A stretch of 64,000 bases of DNA from Cyathus striatus (lineage: Eukaryota; Basidiomycota; Agaricomycetes; Agaricales; Nidulariaceae), in contig JAOVFP010000014.1 of the NCBI GenBank assembly GCA_025738555.1, positions 868,001-932,000 on the forward strand. The letters run 5' to 3'. A model generated the notes under the pieces. That model ran no database searches. It was not told the origin of the DNA and was given only the letters and a program-made list of their open reading frames with translations. The position numbers and the translations under genes are program-made. The stretch's first letter is position 1; the number at the start of each line of letters is the position of its first letter. Below, in pieces: positions 60,301 through 64,000 of this stretch.

Positions 60301-60367
60301 ATCTGACAACCATACGTACAGTCTCCTCGACGAATGGAATTCATTCTTCGCTAGCTTTCAAGATTAA
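57308..60367 (+). CDS. Zn2Cys6 transcription factor with Fungal_trans domain (TF2)
   Basis: Thirteen exons fit in phase for 811 residues if a 12-nt microexon at 57472-57483 is used: 57308-57401, microexon, 57537-57619, 57668-57687, 57723-57792, 57838-58284, 58341-58697, 58747-58973, 59033-59192, 59245-59356, 59405-59795, 59855-60271, 60322-60367. The zinc cluster reads RACDICRRRK, then I-K-C-N-G (microexon), then DEPEPPHNKCSNC and VECTY. A coiled coil (LQSRISFLEGLVNK) and the Fungal_trans region follow (AYFEHVNLFYPLLHRPTF, YSPQAVWILTGFGIRLAQDV, DELWKRAFWVLVVLDRMISM). The tail is Asn/Ser/Glu-rich. It is a sister of TF1 and TF3. Everything except the microexon junction is canonical. Confidence 0.82.
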
Positions 60368-62178
60368 CATGATGTTACAGCAATACATTATGTATTACGT
60401 TCGATTATCGGTCTCGGAGCATTATTGAATATCGATGTCGCTTTTTATTATTTTCAGCAAGTACTACGACAGCTCTTCCTTATCATTGTACACAACTTAT
60501 CTTCTCGTTTTAGATCCATCTTCTAAATTTGAGACCACAGACTCGCCTCAATTGATTGTACGTTTTCATTTCCGTTACTTCGACAACTCTTCCTTACTAT
60601 TGTACACAACTCATCCGTTTATATTCAACACTTGAGCTTGAGACCACAAAGTACTTCGTATAATGTATATGGACAGATAATACTACCGTCGATTCTCCGG
60701 TAAAAACTTTGCCATTTCATTTAGGTCAGGACCTTTCCATGGCACAGACATTTACAACATACTTGACCAAGTACACCAAGGCATTTTGCTTGGTTACTGT
60801 TACTAATCCAGAAGTTTCTGTCCAGTTTCTGCATGAAATATATTCAATAGCTCAGAAGTTGTATTGAATATCTGAAAAACATAAGAGGATCATTTTTAAT
60901 TTTCCTGCAAAATGTCCTACTCGAATTTTCTATAAGCCAAACCCCGCAGTAGCCACTTAACCAGGTAGACCATGGCACCTCACTTAATGTCTAGCAGGCA
61001 AGTTCGCAAAGTTAGTGCAGTAAATTCCTAGGCTGTTTGCTTTGGAAAAAGTTTAAATTTAACTGCTCTCTTATACGATTTGTATTCATAGTACATATGT
61101 CGGACATGCTAACTAAATACTTATTTCCTACCAAACAGATTACCGGTGCCAGAATCGAGACTCGAATTTAGATACTTAAGTTAACTAAGGATAAATGGCT
61201 TAAAATGTAACATTCATCATACATCGTAATAACTTGTCCAAGTGAATTACGCTGTGGTACTATGCCATACATGCAGAGTTTGCATTAACTTGAAGTTCGA
61301 GCTGCGTAATATTCGAAGTTCGAACGAGCTGGAACTTTTTCGGGAACAGCTCAGTTACAAATCTAATCTGAATCTAATCACAAGGCGGAGTTAAGTTGGA
61401 GTCAAATAAGTACAGTCATCCATCATCAAATGAAACACTAAATCTTGTTCCATAAATTGTACACATTGTAAAACTCCGTTTGCTCTATAAGTTTACATAC
61501 ATATTACTAAATATATTAATTCATCTTGTGTGAAGTTTAAATGCTCTACGGTTAGATTTGCGCTCTCCACATAAATATCTTTCCAAATGTTGGATTTTAG
61601 GCAATTATTACATAATGCAACACTGAGCCGAATTAAGGCATCATAATGATTAATCAAGTAATATTGGTCCGGACTATATTATGTAAACTAATCATCTAGA
61701 TTTGGTCGCTCTGGTAGCAATGCACCACACCACATATGTATGAATATCTTCCACAAAAACAGACGTTTTCCAATGAAACTTTTTCTGAGCTTTTGTTATA
61801 GACTGTGTATATTTATATATGAGTTTAAATATGCACAACAATTTTCAGAATGTCAGATTTTAGGTCACTTATTTTTTGATGTTGGTGCTTTTGGTGTTGT
61901 CTCTGCACATTGTAATGCATTTTATATAATGAAGAATAATGTACAGTTCTTTATAACTCGACAGACAGATTTAAGAATAATGCTTGTGTAAAACAGAAAA
62001 ATAATGAACCAAATTGGCTATGATTTCGATGAGCTATATGCGAAATGCTTTGTGCTGTTTCATTGTATGGTTGTGTTTCATTAGGTGATGGATGACTGTA
62101 CATACAACATGTTGTTTTCCATTGTTTGGTATCGGCCTCGGGCCCTCTCTTTGCGTTCATGACGCTTGGCCAACACTA
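60368..62178. other. 1.8 kb non-coding spacer
   Basis: AT-rich with no supported gene; contains the tandem repeat listed next. The 83-codon plus frame at 61740-61991 has no support. Confidence 0.4.
60449..60650. repeat. Tandem duplication, about 112-bp unit
   Basis: Two copies share the ordered motifs TACGACAGCTCTTCCTTA/TTCGACAACTCTTCCTTA, TTGTACACAACT and TTGAGACCACA. The spacing is the same in both (copy one from about 60449, copy two from about 60565). Confidence 0.7.
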
Positions 62179-62558
62179 GATGACTTCCCGTAAGGATCTG
62201 GCGCAGTCTGACGACGCCAGATTTTTAAATGTTTATGCCTCCCTGGTTCCAGACCGTAACATGACCATCCACCGACTCCAGATCCTCGTCAGACAGCTTC
62301 AGACAAACAATAGACGGACTAAACGGAGATACGCCAAAGGAAATCATATGGAAACCGGACGAAACTTCCTTTTGAAGATGTTAGATCATGAGTAACTACC
62401 TTTTAAAGAGGTCTGAAGCTGTTTCGTAAGTCTGGCAGAGGGGGGGTAGGCCTCGCCAGATATTCGTGTCTGGCGTAGTCTGACAGTGCTCGAGAATTTG
62501 AAATTGGACTCGGCAACTCGGCGCGTCAGACTGCGCCAGATCCTTACGGGAAGTCATC
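62179..62558. mobile_element. MITE with near-perfect 35-bp inverted ends
   Basis: The left end GATGACTTCCCGTAAGGATC with TGGCGCAGTCTGACG following is repeated in exact inverted form at 62558 going left. The element is 380 bp, has no supported gene (a 71-codon frame inside is part of the repeat) and also carries internal echoes of TCTGGCG. Flanks show CACT on both sides (CACTA before, CACTGG after), a possible but imperfect target duplication. Perfect ends suggest a recent insertion. Confidence 0.8.
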
Positions 62559-62618
62559 CACTGGCTGAAAAACACGAGTCACTATAGGTCAGAAGTCTAT
62601 CGGTAGTACTTACATATA

Positions 62619-63311
62619 CAGTCGAACCTGTCATAACCCATAGGGGTCGGTGGACCTGAAAAGTTATGTATAAGTTTCTGCGGGTTATGACTTGTTGCGG
62701 TACACACATATTACGTAATACACCTTACACGTGAGAAAAGAACTGAGTGATCTTTATGGGCACCATCATGCTATGCGGCTGTTTGAAATGAGTTTGACGT
62801 CCAAATGTTGCAAGTTCCTTCTCCAACATTCGCGCATATACATCATTCACATCCGACACATACTTACGAAGGGTAATTGCTGCTTTAAGTGCTTCTCGTC
62901 GCGTGGGTTTGACTTGAAGTTCCTCCACGTTATCGTCATCCCCACCATTTACATCCAGCATTTCTTCTCTATTGCGCATGTCCATGGCAGCCTGATATAT
63001 ATCTTCGTCGCTGGTGTGCCTTGATGCAAGCTCCTGCTCGACAACTGGGTTGAGAAGCTCAATGGTGAGTATTCCGGCGCAGCCCATCAGTAGTGAAACG
63101 ATAGACACAGGGTGCATTGTTACATATATATTTCTATTTTAAGATACTATTATGGGTTTTGGAACCACACCAAACCTATCGATTATCACGATTCACAGGA
63201 TTATGGTATTTTTAATCAATCTCCCCGCCCACCGATTTGGTGGACCCGAAATCTTATGAGTATTTACAGGTTATGGCTTGTTGCGGTTATGGGTTAGGAC
63301 AAGTATGACTG
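62619..63311 (-). mobile_element. Internally deleted pogo/Tigger-type transposon
   Basis: Ends are CAGTCGAACCTGTCATAACC and the inverse of CAGTCATACTTGTCCTAACC, flanked by TA on both sides (62617-62618 and 63312-63313). The subterminal parts repeat GGTTATG(A/G)CTTGTTGCGG in inverted form. The element is 693 bp and contains only the C-terminal transposase fragment. It is related to, but diverged from, the element at 8968-9829. Confidence 0.85.
62725..63117 (-). pseudogene. pogo-like DDE transposase, C-terminal fragment
   Basis: The 130-codon frame reads IELLNPVVEQELAS, SDEDIYQAAMDMRNREEM, LDVNGGDDD, LRKYVSDVNDVYARMLEKEL and TFGRQT, the C-terminal tail of pogo/Tigger transposases. The DDE catalytic core and the DNA-binding N-terminus are missing. 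The methionine at 63117 lies in sequence with no clear homology, so the frame is a relic and not a gene. Confidence 0.7.
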
Positions 63312-63584
63312 TACAAGCAATATCTAAGGCCAACCTGTGCTGGACGTGGTGCTTCCACTGCTGCAGGGAAGTGCACTACAGTGCAGGGACAATGTCAAGT
63401 TCCGTTGTCCCAGATGTATATCATCGATATCTGCCGCGATAATCAAGGAGCTCGGGCATTCACGGGGGCATTCAATTCAACGTTAAGAATAACGACGACA
63501 ATGATTCGTTATCGATTCATTAGCGACAGCTCCTTGTTGGAAATAGATTTGGCAACACAAGGGAACTATCACCCCAGACAATAG

Positions 63585-63706
63585 TGAATCGGATCACGGT
63601 ACATATGGTACACCCCGATGTTAACACCTTCTAAAAAAGGCTATTTTCTGCATCGGGGTGAGAACTATATTCTGACTGTGTACCATATGCAACGCGATCC
63701 GATTCA
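63585..63706. mobile_element. Short hairpin element (about 120 bp)
   Basis: The left arm TGAATCGGATCACGGTACAT followed by ATGGTACACCCCGATG is complementary to CATCGGGGTG (63651-63660) and to the right arm GTGTACCATATGCAACGCGATCCGATTCA (read in two parts, 63678-63706). A 17-bp bulge lies in the right arm. The whole segment can fold into a near-perfect hairpin. It sits 100 bp before TF3, so it may be a tiny MITE or a regulatory palindrome. Confidence 0.7.
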
Positions 63707-63809
63707 GTCCTGTCTGAGGTGTATGCAACGTGTTCGAACATCTTCGTTCTTAGTACCTTGCTCATCTACTTGATCATCTTAGACACCCCACAGTGTTTCT
63801 CACTCACTA

Positions 63810-64000
63810 ATGTCTTCAACTGACGAAGATCCTACTAATCTATCATCCCAGAAGAAGCGCAGAATCACCCAGCGTGCATGCGATCACTGTAGACTGAAGA
63901 AAAGTACGCACCTTCATGCACGTTTTACTTGACATTCTACTAATACCGCAATTAAAGAACGATGTGATGCTGTCGAATGACTCTGCATATTCCTGTGGAG
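63810..64000 (+). CDS. Zn2Cys6 transcription factor (TF3), 5' end, cut by the window
   Basis: Exon one (63810-63903) is 94 nt, exactly as in TF1 and TF2, and encodes MSSTDEDPTNLSSQKKRR then ITQRACDHCRLKK. A probable microexon AACGATGTGATG at 63958-63969 would supply K-R-C-D, the third zinc-ligand cysteine. The rest lies beyond the window. It is the third member of the family, 3.4 kb downstream of TF2 in the same orientation. Confidence 0.75.

Noticed and set aside
1..64000. CRISPR arrays, prokaryotic operons or integrons
   Set aside because: Introns, TATA boxes and a nuclear tRNA with an intron show a fungal nuclear sequence; the repeats seen are transposon ends and tandem duplications.

Overview
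The window is nuclear DNA of a basidiomycete fungus, most likely an Agaricomycete. The evidence is: many 45-65 bp GT-AG introns; a GH7 cellobiohydrolase with a C-terminal CBM1; a fungal NACHT-ankyrin (NLR-like) gene; Zn2Cys6 regulators of Fungal_trans type; a tectonin-type lectin; and a tRNA-Thr(AGT) with an intron. Gene models were built by hand from exon phase, splice sites and protein similarity recalled from memory. No database was searched.

Layout. 1-6.8 kb: a decayed tyrosine recombinase (Crypton-like), then a minus-strand NACHT-ankyrin gene; most of this block is strongly CpG-poor. 7.5-8.5 kb: a kinase-fold gene lacking catalytic residues. 9.0-9.8 kb: a deleted pogo-type transposon. 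9.8-13.1 kb: non-coding, with an old repeat pair. 13.1-24 kb: normal host genes: AMSH-type deubiquitinase, von Willebrand A protein, three small unrecognised genes and a tectonin-like lectin. 25.5-28.6 kb: Zn2Cys6 regulator TF1 (minus). 30.3-32.2 kb: unrecognised 7-exon gene. 32.8-34.4 kb: cellobiohydrolase (minus). 36.5-38.3 kb: an O-fucosyltransferase-like pseudogene carrying an intron-like insertion. 38.9-39.6 kb: a secreted protein resembling fruit-body specific protein D. 40.7 kb: tRNA. 40.9-42.5 kb: PTPA. 43.1-43.7 and 54.2-56.8 kb: a family of tiny secreted SH3-like proteins (one intact, two damaged, one promoter relic). 46.9-53.5 kb: a membrane-protein gene split by a foldback transposon, which itself contains a solo LTR. 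57.3-60.4 kb: regulator TF2; 63.8 kb to the end: the start of TF3. A cluster of three non-autonomous elements lies just before TF3.

How it fits together. The single-copy genes (AMSH, PTPA, tRNA, cellobiohydrolase) look intact. Around them is an accessory compartment of repeat-derived DNA, an NLR-like receptor, a pseudokinase, a lectin, duplicated small secreted proteins and a three-member regulator family. CpG-depleted blocks show C-to-T decay typical of cytosine methylation, and two block edges fall inside genes. The most unusual observations are: (1) the three Zn2Cys6 paralogues share a 12-nt microexon carrying a zinc-ligand cysteine, with no usable GT donor behind it; (2) a 305-bp intron is flanked by a 12-bp direct repeat that itself supplies CAG|GT, which looks like intron gain by insertion; (3) the foldback/solo-LTR nest can be ordered in time base by base.
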